Source of the DNA: Ruania alba
GTDB lineage: Bacteria > Actinomycetota > Actinomycetes > Actinomycetales > Beutenbergiaceae
Direction of reading: 5' to 3'
DNA length: 64,000 bases
NCBI RefSeq assembly: GCF_900105765.1
Contig: NZ_FNTX01000002.1
Span: forward strand, 992,001-1,056,000
Shown: positions 41,026 to 49,547 of the stretch, one piece after another
Layout of the letters: the number at the start of each line of letters is the position of its first letter
Position numbering within the stretch: the first letter of the stretch is position 1
Position numbers and translations under genes: made by a program
The notes under the pieces: generated by a model
Seen by the model: the letters and a program-made list of their open reading frames with translations, nothing else
Databases searched by the model: none
Told to the model about the DNA's origin: nothing

Positions 41026-42806
41026 GCCCGTGCCGCCGCGACGAGCTGCTGGGTGTAGGGGTGGTGCGGGTCGGCGAACAGTTGGTCGGTCAGTCCTGAC
41101 TCGACGACGCGCCCGTGGCGCATCACGACGGCACGGTCGGTGAGCGCGTCGATCACCGCGAAGTCGTGGCTGACCACGACGACGGCGAGCTCACGTTCGG
41201 CGAGCAGCTCACGCAGCAGGTCCAGCACGCCGGCCGCCACTGCGGCGTCCAGTCCGGTGGTGGGTTCGTCCAGCAGCAGCACCTGCGGATCGGTGGCGAG
41301 CGCCTTGGCGATCTGCACCCGCTGGCGCATCCCTCCGGAGAACTGCCCCACGACGTCGTCGATCCGGTTCAACGGGACCTCGACCCGTTCCAACAGCTCG
41401 GCGGCCCGGCGCCGGATCCGGTGGTAGGACCGCCAGCCGGCGGCCACCAGCGCGTCGGCGATGTTCCCGCCGGCGGAGATCGCCAGATCGAGCCCGGCGG
41501 CCGGATCCTGGTAGACCACGCTGAGCACGTGGGTGCGCAGCGCGCGCCGTTCCGACGGCGTCAGCTGGAGCAGGTTCGTCTCCCCGCGGTCCACGGCCCC
41601 GATCCGGACACTGCCGGTGGCGTCGAGCTCGTCGCCGACGATGCAGCGCATCACGGTCGACTTGCCGGACCCGGACTCGCCGATCACGCCGAGCGCCTCA
41701 GCGGGGGCGACGTCGAAGGAGACATCCGCCGCGGCGACTACCTCGGAGGATCCGCGCCCGCCGGGGAAGATCCTGCCGAGCCCGTCTACCCGTAACGACC
41801 AGTCCTGCCCGGGGGCGGTCACGCCGGCCGGCGGTGGGACGTGCTCGGTGGGATCGACCTTCGCCCGGGCCCGTACACGGGTATTCGGGTCGGGGTAGTA
41901 GTGCCGGGGCACGAGGCGCTCATGGGCGTCGAGGTCGGCCTCGCCGGCGCGGACCTTCAGGCACCACTGCACGTCCGAGCAGATGAACTCGCCGGTCCTG
42001 GTCTCCACCATGAACGACTCGGCGGTCCCGCACTGGGCGCAGGTGACGCCGTCGAGGTGCTCGACCTCGAAGGGCACATCGGAGAAGGACAGCGGTTCGA
42101 CGTCGGTGTAGGGCGGGACGGCGTAGATCTTCTTGTCGCGGCCGTGGCTGAGGAGGGTGAGACTGTCGCTCTGGTGCAGTCGCGGCACGTCCCAGCGCGG
42201 GATCGGGCTGGGCGACATCAGGTAGCGCCCGTGCACGAGCACCGGGTGACCGGCCCCGGTGCCCATCACGCCGGTGAGGGAGAGCCGCTCGTACAGCGCC
42301 ACCCACATCTTGGCGTAGTCGGCCTCGGCGTGGCGGCGCTTGCACTCATAGACCGAGCGCTCGACCGCGCGCAGCGGCTCCGACTGCGGCACCTGCAGCA
42401 CCAGCGTCTGGTGGTTGCCCAGGTGCTCCTCCGGCACCCGGTGACGGGACTGCACGATCGTCGACTCCGCCGTATCGGCAGTGGCCGAGCAGCCGAGCAC
42501 GCCCACGAGCAGCCGGCGCAGGTTGACTGCGTTGACCCCCTCCTCGTCGCCCTGGTCGATCACCTTGACGGTGTCGTCAGGCCCGCCGATCGCGAGCGTC
42601 ACCTGGAGGCCACCGGAGCCCCAGCCGCGAGCGACCGGCATCTCCCGTGATCCGAACGGCACGATATAGCCAGGCACGCAGATGCCGGAGAGGACCGCAC
42701 GCCGGACCTCGCGCTTGGCCTGTTCGTCCATGACGACGGGCCGGTTCTCAGCCCCGGACTCGGCCACCAGGGTCTCGAGAGTCGGTGCGGCAGTCGTGGC
42801 GGTCAT
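41022..42806 (-). CDS. phnJ: PhnJ-PhnK fusion: radical SAM C-P lyase joined to its ABC protein
   Basis: One 594-residue chain contains complete PhnJ (about 1-325) and PhnK (about 335-594). PhnJ landmarks are SGICVPGYIVPFGSREMPVARGWGSGG and four cysteines, Cys256, Cys259, Cys276 and Cys282 (C-x2-C-x16-C-x5-C); three ligate the Fe-S cluster and the last matches the radical-bearing cysteine. PhnK has Walker [10 protein letters not shown] (376-384), FSGGM (489-493), LLLDEP (510-515) and His547. In characterised systems the two are separate subunits that bind each other. The Pro-rich linker TEHVPPPAGVTAPGQ joins them without a stop. Start and stop overlap phnI and phnL. Confidence 0.92.
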   Translation of the reverse strand: MTATTAAPTLETLVAESGAENRPVVMDEQAKREVRRAVLSGICVPGYIVPFGSREMPVARGWGSGGLQVTLAIGGPDDTVKVIDQGDEEGVNAVNLRRLLVGVLGCSATADTAESTIVQSRHRVPEEHLGNHQTLVLQVPQSEPLRAVERSVYECKRRHAEADYAKMWVALYERLSLTGVMGTGAGHPVLVHGRYLMSPSPIPRWDVPRLHQSDSLTLLSHGRDKKIYAVPPYTDVEPLSFSDVPFEVEHLDGVTCAQCGTAESFMVETRTGEFICSDVQWCLKVRAGEADLDAHERLVPRHYYPDPNTRVRARAKVDPTEHVPPPAGVTAPGQDWSLRVDGLGRIFPGGRGSSEVVAAADVSFDVAPAEALGVIGESGSGKSTVMRCIVGDELDATGSVRIGAVDRGETNLLQLTPSERRALRTHVLSVVYQDPAAGLDLAISAGGNIADALVAAGWRSYHRIRRRAAELLERVEVPLNRIDDVVGQFSGGMRQRVQIAKALATDPQVLLLDEPTTGLDAAVAAGVLDLLRELLAERELAVVVVSHDFAVIDALTDRAVVMRHGRVVESGLTDQLFADPHHPYTQQLVAAARA

Positions 42807-43960
42807 CGGTCGTTCCTCTCGGTGGCGGCAGCCGTCGCGATGGGGGTCGTGGCGTTCTCGTCGGGATCCTCGGCGAGGTGTTCGAGTGCGTCGGCTTCCG
42901 CCCGTGCGGCCATGGCGGCATCCAGCCCGGACTGGAAGGTCACGTAGTGCGGCAGCTTCAGGTGCTCCAGGAAGCCGCTGGCCGAGAGCCCGTCGGTGGT
43001 GTGCATGAGGATCTGCTGCAGGCGCTTGCCGTCCTCGGTGCCGCGGAACCGGTGCGCGGCGATGTCGAGGGTGGCTCCCGAGATGGTCTTGCGCTCGTTG
43101 TGGCCCAGCGCCATGGCGTACCCGACGTCGTAGGTGGTCGGGTCCTCTCCGCGCAGCCCACCCAGGTGGGCGACGGCCTCGGTCTCGCTCACCCGGATCC
43201 GCCCGATCTCGACGGCCTCGCCGGTGTGCGGGTGCTGCACGCGGACCGGGAGGCGGCCGTGGCGGACCTCGCCGAGGGTGACGTTCTCGGTGGCGTACCC
43301 ATCGGTGCCGAGGATCGACTGATACCAGATGTTGATCAGGCCGCCGGTGTCGGCCTGCGCGATCGCGGACAGCCATGCCGAACGCTGGGCGGGTAGCTCG
43401 GCGGCCTTGAGCTGGATGTCGAAGGGTTCCGCGTCTGCGCCGGTGTCGCGGTCGACCAGCACTCCTTTCTCGGCGAGCTGATCGCGGAACCGCAGGAAGG
43501 GCTCGTCCGGCGGGTGGGAGAGGGGCTCGCCGTCCAGCTCGTCCACGATCGGCAGTGGCAGGTCGGTGCCCTCATGGATGATCCGGGCGGTGTAGTCGAC
43601 GGTCTCGCCGAGCAGGATCGGACCGTCGGGCTGGCGCTGGGTGGAGACCACCCGGCGCAGAATCTGAAGCTCGCGCGGGTCCAACGGTTCGCTGAACTCC
43701 AGGCGGGGCAGGGTCGAACGGTGGGCGCGGATCAGGTGGACCGCCTCGGTGATATCACCATTGGCCTGGAGGAAGGCCGAGGCTGCGGTCTCCGGGGACC
43801 ACAGTCCGCCCTCGCCCATGATCCGGTCGATCGCGAGCGGGAAGCTCTCGACGACGGACGCGGCCGTCAGGGCGCCGTCCAGCTGGGCGCGCCGCTCCAG
43901 CACGAGCCGTTCCGCGGCGACGATCGCCTCGGTCCCGCCCTTGTTCGTTCCGGCGTACAT
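42803..43960 (-). CDS. phnI: Carbon-phosphorus lyase complex subunit PhnI
   Basis: The 385-residue PhnI contains TNKGGTEAIVAAE at the start, ETVDYTARIIHEGTDLPLPIVDELDGEP, GYAMALGHNERKTISGATLD and LPHYVTFQSGLDAAMAARAEAD near the end. It is the nucleosidase-like subunit that, with PhnG, H and L, displaces adenine from ATP with the phosphonate. The ATG at 43960 follows the phnH stop directly (TGATG), and its stop overlaps phnJ. Confidence 0.93.
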   Translation of the reverse strand: MYAGTNKGGTEAIVAAERLVLERRAQLDGALTAASVVESFPLAIDRIMGEGGLWSPETAASAFLQANGDITEAVHLIRAHRSTLPRLEFSEPLDPRELQILRRVVSTQRQPDGPILLGETVDYTARIIHEGTDLPLPIVDELDGEPLSHPPDEPFLRFRDQLAEKGVLVDRDTGADAEPFDIQLKAAELPAQRSAWLSAIAQADTGGLINIWYQSILGTDGYATENVTLGEVRHGRLPVRVQHPHTGEAVEIGRIRVSETEAVAHLGGLRGEDPTTYDVGYAMALGHNERKTISGATLDIAAHRFRGTEDGKRLQQILMHTTDGLSASGFLEHLKLPHYVTFQSGLDAAMAARAEADALEHLAEDPDENATTPIATAAATERNDR

Positions 43961-44583
43961 CAGATCACCTCGATCGTGGTGGTGCGGGGCAGACCGGCGA
44001 GCGTGCCGTCGTCGGCCACGAGCAGGCAGTCGATGCCGGCGGGGTAGTCGGCCACGAGTGCCGCACGTTGGGTCACCCAGGCCGGGCTGAGGCCGGTGAC
44101 CGCGATCGTCGCGGGCGTGGCCGGTGGGATGCCCGGGCCGCGTAGTTGCCAGGGACCGGACGCCGTCAGGGAGTGCACGCGCTGAACCAGCACGGCGCCC
44201 TGCTCGGGCGACCAGTGCGAGCCGGTGCTCAGCTCGACCCAGTCCAAGGGCTCGGCGAGCGCGAGCGCGAAGCGGGCCCGCCCAGGACTGACCACGGGTG
44301 CACCGGTCAGCCGGCCGACCGTGGCGACCGCCCGGGTGGTGGCATCGTCGGGACCGGCGGGCAGCGCCGCGAGCGGAGCCATCAGGTCCACCAGAGCGAG
44401 CAGCGGTGCGAGTGCCGCCGGGACGGGCTCGGGCACCGCCCCGGCGGGGAGGCGGTGCAGGGTGCCGGGGCGTGCCAGTGCCTCCATGGAGGCGTGAAAG
44501 ACCTGCTGGGAGACGGTGGGTGAGAGCTCCCGGAGCACCGGCCAGGACTCGACCGGGGCGAGCGGGGTGGTGGTGATGGTCAC
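43960..44583 (-). CDS. phnH: Carbon-phosphorus lyase complex subunit PhnH
   Basis: The 207-residue PhnH contains VSQQVFHASMEALARPGTLHRLPAG near the start, a variable middle, the GSHWSPEQGAVLV segment, and LRGPGIPPATPATIAVTGLSPAWVTQRAALVADYPAGIDCLLV. It has the usual length for the family and forms part of the PhnGHIJ core. The GTG start at 44583 is fixed by GAGGAG upstream and the GTGA overlap with phnG; longer in-frame starts would run into phnG. Confidence 0.9.
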   Translation of the reverse strand: MTITTTPLAPVESWPVLRELSPTVSQQVFHASMEALARPGTLHRLPAGAVPEPVPAALAPLLALVDLMAPLAALPAGPDDATTRAVATVGRLTGAPVVSPGRARFALALAEPLDWVELSTGSHWSPEQGAVLVQRVHSLTASGPWQLRGPGIPPATPATIAVTGLSPAWVTQRAALVADYPAGIDCLLVADDGTLAGLPRTTTIEVI

Positions 44584-45014
44584 GGGATCTCCTCGAACTC
44601 GACGATGGATGGGGCCAGGCGCTCCCACTCCCGGGCGCGGCCGGCCCGGCGTTGTTCGGCGCTGCGGGTGCACAGGTCGCCGACCTCACCGGCCCGGGGT
44701 CCGTCGCTGGTGTACTCGGCCGCGAGGATGGCGGCGGCGAGGGCGGCCATCTTGTCGCCGCCCAGCCGCATCGCCCAGCCCGGGGAGCCCCGGCGGGTGA
44801 CCTCGGCGCGGCAGACCATCGTGTCGCCGAGGATGAACCGCTCCTCGGCGATGGGCTCGCGCACCTGCGTGACGACGACTCCGACGGTGGCCGGGCGGGT
44901 CACCGTGATGTCGGGGTCGTCGGTGAGGCATGCGGAGGCCAGGGCAATGACCTCGGCGGCGTCGGCCTGGTTGAGCTCGGAACTCACCCAGGCGGGAATG
45001 AGTGGTGTGGTCAT
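44580..45014 (-). CDS. phnG: Carbon-phosphorus lyase complex subunit PhnG
   Basis: The 144-residue PhnG contains TRPATVGVVVTQVREPIAEERFILGDTMVCRAEV and the terminal REWERLAPSIVEFEEI. It is the small core subunit of the C-P lyase complex. ATG 45014 has AAAGG upstream and gives the normal length. It follows the permease gene by 50 bp, the largest gap inside the operon apart from that after phnD-rpiR. Confidence 0.9.
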   Translation of the reverse strand: MTTPLIPAWVSSELNQADAAEVIALASACLTDDPDITVTRPATVGVVVTQVREPIAEERFILGDTMVCRAEVTRRGSPGWAMRLGGDKMAALAAAILAAEYTSDGPRAGEVGDLCTRSAEQRRAGRAREWERLAPSIVEFEEIP

Positions 45015-45064
45015 GGTGGCCTTTCGTAGGGACGGAGCCTCGTGAACGGGGCTTGGGCGGGGTC

Positions 45065-46783
45065 TCACTGGACCTTCTTGCGGGTCCACAGGGCGAGTGC
45101 TTCGGAGAGCAGCACGGTGGCGACCACGAGGATCAGGCAGGTGGTGACCACCCCGAACTCGAGAACGCGGGAGGCGTTGGTCATGTAGAAGCCGATGCCG
45201 CCGGCGCCGATCACGCCCAGGCCGGTCGCGGCCCGCAGGTTGGTGTCGAGCTGGTGCATCGTGTGTGCGGCCAGGGCGGGGGCGACCTGACGCAAGGTGG
45301 CGGCGAAGAACACCTGCACGTCGCCCGCCCCGGAGGCGCGGACGGCGTCCTGGACGCGGACGTCGACCTCTTCCAGGGAGTCGGCGATCACCTTCGCGAA
45401 GAACCCGATCGCCCCGATGGACAGTGCGAGTGCACCGGCGGTTGCGCCGAGGCCGGTGATGACCACGAAGCAGATGCCGATGATGATCCCTGGGATGGCG
45501 CGGATCGCCACCACACAGGCGCGGAAGGTGGCTGCCACGCGTGGCCCCGGAGAGACGTTGCGGGCGGAGAGCAGGCCGAACGGGATGGCGAGGACGAGGC
45601 CCACCAGGGTGCCGGCCAGGCCCATCTGGATGGTCTCAAGCATGGTGGCGAGCAGCTTCTCGCCGATGCCGCCGGTGCTCGGTGGTACGTACAGCGCCAG
45701 CGTCTCGATGGCGTTCGCGAGTCCGCTGCTGAGCTGGCGCACGGAGATGTCGGCTGCCAGGAGGGAGACAATCACGGCGACGACGATCAGCACGTTCCAG
45801 CCGGTGGTGCGGATGCGTCGGCCGGTCCACGGCGGGCTCACCCGGGCGGTCGAGCCCTCGGAGCGGATCCAGGAGGGGCTGGGCAGGTGGGCCCGGAAGA
45901 CCGACGACCACCGGGAGGGGCGGGAGGTGTCGGTACCGCCGAGCATCTGCTTACGGATCAGCCCCGAGACCAGCTCGGCGAGCAGGCAGAGCACCAGTAG
46001 TACGGCGGACAACCCCATGCCGAGCCGGTAGTTCATCGTTTCCAGTGCGGCCGAGATGTGCATGCCGATTCCGCTGACGCCGACGAAGCCGAGGATCACC
46101 GAGCCGCGCAGGTTGATGTCGAACGCGTGCAGGGTGGTGGCCACGATCTGCGGGCGCAGCTGCGGCAGGATCCCGCCGACGATCTGTTGGACCTGACCTG
46201 CGCCGGCGGCACGGAGCGCCTCCCGTGGTCCGGGGTCGATCTCCTCGATCGCATCGGCGAACAGCTTGCCCATCATCCCGACAGATCCGAGCCCGAGGGC
46301 GATGATCCCGGGCAGTGCCCCCAGGCCGACGGCGCGGACGAAGAAGGTGGCGACGATGAAGTCCGGGACGGCGCGTTCGAGCACGATCAGGACCCGGGCG
46401 GCAGTCCGCACCGAGCGGTTCCCGCAGGTGTTCTTCGCGGCGAGGAACGCCAGCGGCACACTGACGATGAGTCCGAGGACGGTCGCCAGGGCCACGATCG
46501 CCAGTGTCTGGGCGACCATGTCCCAGATCTCGCCCGGGCCGGGCAGCGTGAACGGGAAGGTGCGGCTGAGGAAGTCGACCGTGTTGTCCCAGCCGTCGAT
46601 GAGGGTGGCGATGTTGATGTGCAGCGCCTGGACCGACCAGCAGGCGGCCCCGAGGACCACCAGCAGCGTGAGGGTGAGCAACCGGGTGCTGGTGTCGGTG
46701 CGGGGGCGCAGCGGCAGGTCATCACCGCCCGGGCCGGGCCGGTGGCCCGACCCGGGCGACGTCGTCGAGGTGGCGGTGCTCAC
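45065..46783 (-). CDS. phnE: Phosphonate ABC transporter permease, fused double PhnE
   Basis: The 572-residue protein contains two BPD_transp_1 permease domains in tandem. The first (about 60-290) has EAA loop GPREALRAAGAGQVQQIVGGILPQ. The second (about 325-570) has EEVDVRVQDAVRASGAGDVQVFFAATLRQ. Phosphonate importers usually have one PhnE homodimer or separate PhnE1 and PhnE2 chains, so this is a pre-assembled heterodimer. The GTG start at 46783 overlaps the phnC stop. It works with PhnC and PhnD. Confidence 0.9.
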   Translation of the reverse strand: MSTATSTTSPGSGHRPGPGGDDLPLRPRTDTSTRLLTLTLLVVLGAACWSVQALHINIATLIDGWDNTVDFLSRTFPFTLPGPGEIWDMVAQTLAIVALATVLGLIVSVPLAFLAAKNTCGNRSVRTAARVLIVLERAVPDFIVATFFVRAVGLGALPGIIALGLGSVGMMGKLFADAIEEIDPGPREALRAAGAGQVQQIVGGILPQLRPQIVATTLHAFDINLRGSVILGFVGVSGIGMHISAALETMNYRLGMGLSAVLLVLCLLAELVSGLIRKQMLGGTDTSRPSRWSSVFRAHLPSPSWIRSEGSTARVSPPWTGRRIRTTGWNVLIVVAVIVSLLAADISVRQLSSGLANAIETLALYVPPSTGGIGEKLLATMLETIQMGLAGTLVGLVLAIPFGLLSARNVSPGPRVAATFRACVVAIRAIPGIIIGICFVVITGLGATAGALALSIGAIGFFAKVIADSLEEVDVRVQDAVRASGAGDVQVFFAATLRQVAPALAAHTMHQLDTNLRAATGLGVIGAGGIGFYMTNASRVLEFGVVTTCLILVVATVLLSEALALWTRKKVQ

Positions 46784-47583
46784 GCGGTGGCCTCGGCGCG
46801 GTAGATGGCCATCGCCTGCTCGCGGGTGAGGTCGTCGGCGCTGTCGTCGAAGACCACCTTCCCCTCGCGCAGACCGATGACGCGTTCGGCGAAGCCGAGC
46901 GCGAGGTCCACCTGGTGCAGGCTGCACACCACGGTCAGCCGGTCCTCGGCGCTGATGCGGGTGAGCACCTCGAGCACGCCGGCACTCGACTCCGGATCGA
47001 GCGAGGCCACCGGTTCGTCCGCGAGCAGGATCGAGGGTTCCTGGATCAGCGCGCGGGCGATCGCCACCCGCTGCTGCTGCCCGCCTGAGAGCGTGTCGGC
47101 CCGTTGGAAGGCGCGGTCGGCCAGGCCCACCCGGTCGAGCTGGTCGAGCGCCCGACGGCGTCCCTCCCGCGGGTAGGACCACAGCCCCATCCGTGGGCCC
47201 CAGAGAGAGCCGAGCATGCCGGTGCACACGTTCTCCAGGGCGGTCATGCTGCCCACGAGATGGAAGTTCTGAAAGATGAACCCGATGTCGCGTCGCACGG
47301 CCCGGATGCCGCGCCGGGAGAGGGAGGACAGGGCGGTGCCGTGCACCGCCACCGTGCCGGCGGTGGGCTCCTGCAGCCGGTTGATGTGGCGTAGCATCGT
47401 CGACTTCCCGGAGCCGGAGCGTCCGAGCAGCACGGTGCGTTGCCCGACGGGAATCTCCACGCTCACGTCGTCGAGCCCGCGGACGGTCTCGGTGAACTGC
47501 TTGGTGACGCCGGTCAGGGCGATGGCCGGGGGCTGATCCGGCCCGGTCGTGGGGGCGGTGCGGCTGGGTGCCACGGTCGCCAC
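46780..47583 (-). CDS. phnC: Phosphonate ABC transporter ATP-binding protein PhnC
   Basis: The 267-residue ATPase has Walker A LLGRSGSGKST, signature TLSGGQQQRVAIARAL, Walker B ILLADEPVASLD and H-loop CSLHQVD. The segment GFIFQNFHLVGSMTALENV is typical of PhnC. The GTG at 47583 starts 3 bp after the phnD stop. It energises the fused PhnE permease. Confidence 0.92.
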   Translation of the reverse strand: MATVAPSRTAPTTGPDQPPAIALTGVTKQFTETVRGLDDVSVEIPVGQRTVLLGRSGSGKSTMLRHINRLQEPTAGTVAVHGTALSSLSRRGIRAVRRDIGFIFQNFHLVGSMTALENVCTGMLGSLWGPRMGLWSYPREGRRRALDQLDRVGLADRAFQRADTLSGGQQQRVAIARALIQEPSILLADEPVASLDPESSAGVLEVLTRISAEDRLTVVCSLHQVDLALGFAERVIGLREGKVVFDDSADDLTREQAMAIYRAEATA

Positions 47584-47586
47584 GCC

Positions 47587-48543
47587 TCAGCCCTCCGTGG
47601 CGGTGCAGGCCTCGGCCTCGGTGGCCTCGCACACCTGCCGGACGCCGTCGTAGAGCGAGTCCTCGACGCCGATGTAGCCCCAGTTGCCGAGCCCGCACAT
47701 GCCGTCCTCGGCGCTCTCGTCGCACTCGCCGGACTCACGCAGGGCGTCGACGTTGATCTGCTCCAGATAGATCTCGCGGATCTGCTGGGTCATGCCCTCG
47801 GGAAGTGACCCGCTGACGGTCAGCGGTGAGGACGGGATCAGTTCGGACTGCCAGATCTGGCGGATCTCACCGTCGGCGATCTGACCGGTCTCCAGCAGTT
47901 GCTCGGTGGCCATGCCCTCGGTGCTGAACGCCAGGTCGCACTGCCCGTCCGCGAGCGCCAGCACCGAGGCGTCGTGGCCACCGGCGAAGAGCGGGTTGAT
48001 GTCGGTCTCGGGGTCGAGGCCGGCAGAGATCAGTCCTTCGGTCGGGAAGAGGTAGCCGGAGGTGGAGGCCGGGTCCACGAAGCAGACGGTCTGTCCGGCA
48101 GCGTCCTCGAGGGATTCGATCTCGGAGTCGGCGCGCACGCTGGCCACCGAGTGGTAGCCGCCTTCGTCCTCGGGGCCTTCGCCCATGAACCCGATGAGCT
48201 CCAGATCGACGCCGCTGTCGTGGGCGAGGACGTAGGAGAACGGGCCGTACTGCGCCATGTGCGCCTGCCCGGAGCGCTGCGCTTCGATGGTGGCGGCGTA
48301 GCTGGTGGCGAGGTGGTACTCGACCTCGATATCGAGCTCACGCTCGAGGATGCGCAGCGGCAGGGAGTCGTTCGGGTCGAGCTCGGTGCGGTCCTCGGAG
48401 GGGATCACGGCAACGATGAGGGTCTCGGGCATCTCGCCGGATTCGCTGGTGCCGGCGTCGGCGGCGCTGGTGCACGCGGCGAGCGTGAGGGAGGACGCGG
48501 CGAGGGTGGTCAGGGCAAGGGTGGTGCGGCGATGACGGGACAT
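47587..48543 (-). CDS. phnD: Phosphate/phosphite/phosphonate ABC transporter binding lipoprotein PhnD
   Basis: The 318-residue binding protein has a lipobox LAAC (Cys24) and PhnD-family features: LIVAVIPSEDRTELDPN, LGREL-like RILERELDIEVEYHLATSYAATIEAQRSGQAHMAQYGPFSYVLA, and VCFVDPASTSGYLFPTEGL. It binds phosphonates outside the membrane. GGAG lies 8 nt before the ATG. It is the first transport gene, 42 bp after the regulator. Confidence 0.92.
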   Translation of the reverse strand: MSRHRRTTLALTTLAASSLTLAACTSAADAGTSESGEMPETLIVAVIPSEDRTELDPNDSLPLRILERELDIEVEYHLATSYAATIEAQRSGQAHMAQYGPFSYVLAHDSGVDLELIGFMGEGPEDEGGYHSVASVRADSEIESLEDAAGQTVCFVDPASTSGYLFPTEGLISAGLDPETDINPLFAGGHDASVLALADGQCDLAFSTEGMATEQLLETGQIADGEIRQIWQSELIPSSPLTVSGSLPEGMTQQIREIYLEQINVDALRESGECDESAEDGMCGLGNWGYIGVEDSLYDGVRQVCEATEAEACTATEG

Positions 48544-48585
48544 CGAGGGCTCCTTCGAGGCGGGATGATCGGTCGGGCAGGGAGG

Positions 48586-49410
48586 TCAGGCGGTCTCGGT
48601 GGGGGTGGGGGTGCGTACCTGGGCCCAGACGGCTTCGAGCACGGCGTGGTGGACCGGTCGGCTGGCCATATCGGCGGTGCGGTGCTCGTCGGCGGCAGCA
48701 CCGGCGACGATGGTGATATCGCACAGGCGCGCGAGGTCGGACCCGGCGAAACTGGTCAGGGCGAGGGTGGTGATGCCTCGCTCGCGAGCGATGTGGACGG
48801 GACGCAGGGTGTCCTTGGTGGTGCCGGAGTGGCTGATCGCGAAGACCACGTCCTCGGTGGTCAGCTGCTCGGCGACGGCCTGCTGAGTGTGGCGGTCGGT
48901 GGGATGGGTCGCGGAGAATCCGGCCCAGCTGAGCCACATCCCGAAGGCAGTGGCGACCGGCTGGGAGGGGCCGGCCGCCGGGATGAGGATGCGGCGGCCG
49001 CCCCGGATGGCGTCGGCTGCCCGCTGCACCGCCACGAGGTCGATACTGACCAGGGTCTGCGCCATCGCGGAGAGGACGTTGCCGAGCACCTGGCCGGCCA
49101 CGCTGCGTGATCGGTACGGGTCGATGACCGCATCGAGGTCGTAGCCGCCGATCCGTGCATCGGCGGCCAGGCGTTGCTTGAAGTCCAGGTAGCCGGGTAG
49201 GCCGATGGCGTGGCACAGCCGCACCACGGAGCCGACGGAGGTTCCGGTGGTGTCGGCGAGCCGGGCTGCCGACATGGCGAGCACGCGGTCGGGGTCGGCG
49301 AGAATCGCCTCGCCGACTGCGCGCACGGTCGGGGTGAGGCGGGGCAGCTGGGAGCGGATCACCTCGGCGATCGGCACGTCCCGTGTGCTCTGTTCGACCT
49401 GGGTCGGCAT
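48586..49410 (-). CDS. MurR/RpiR family transcriptional regulator
   Basis: The 274-residue regulator has an N-terminal HTH_6 domain (about 12-85, with ADTTGTSVGSVVRLCHAIGLPGYLDFKQRLA) and a C-terminal SIS sugar-phosphate domain (about 130-260, with AISHSGTTKDT). Such proteins sense phosphosugars. C-P lyase operons are more often controlled by GntR-type PhnF or PhoB. A ribose-phosphate intermediate of the pathway is a plausible effector here (inference). The start at 49410 has a TAGCGT box 7 nt upstream, matching the leaderless pattern; it avoids the antisense extension to 49530. Confidence 0.88.
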   Translation of the reverse strand: MPTQVEQSTRDVPIAEVIRSQLPRLTPTVRAVGEAILADPDRVLAMSAARLADTTGTSVGSVVRLCHAIGLPGYLDFKQRLAADARIGGYDLDAVIDPYRSRSVAGQVLGNVLSAMAQTLVSIDLVAVQRAADAIRGGRRILIPAAGPSQPVATAFGMWLSWAGFSATHPTDRHTQQAVAEQLTTEDVVFAISHSGTTKDTLRPVHIARERGITTLALTSFAGSDLARLCDITIVAGAAADEHRTADMASRPVHHAVLEAVWAQVRTPTPTETA

Positions 49411-49462
49411 GGCGACGACGCTAGGAACGGAAGGTGAGCAACCGGTGACGGCGAAACAGAAT

Positions 49463-49507
49463 GGAAGGTACGTTCCCTTGGACATCCGGTGCTGGAATGA
49501 ATCTTCC
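49463..49507. promoter_or_regulatory. Twin GGAA-N6-TTCC operator candidates
   Basis: GGAAGGTACGTTCC (49463-49476) and GGAATGAATCTTCC (49494-49507) share the dyad GGAA-N6-TTCC and start exactly 31 bp apart, about three helical turns. They lie between the rpiR start (49410, minus) and the gamma-glutamyltransferase start (49548, plus), the expected position for sites of the RpiR protein. Confidence 0.75.
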
Positions 49508-49547
49508 AACGCGGTCCGGGCATCGATCACTCTCTAGAGTGGGCGAG

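Noticed and set aside
45065-47725. 886-residue PhnE-type protein starting at 47725
   Set aside because: The extra N-terminal part is a frame shadow of phnC; the coupled GTG at 46783 overlaps the phnC stop.
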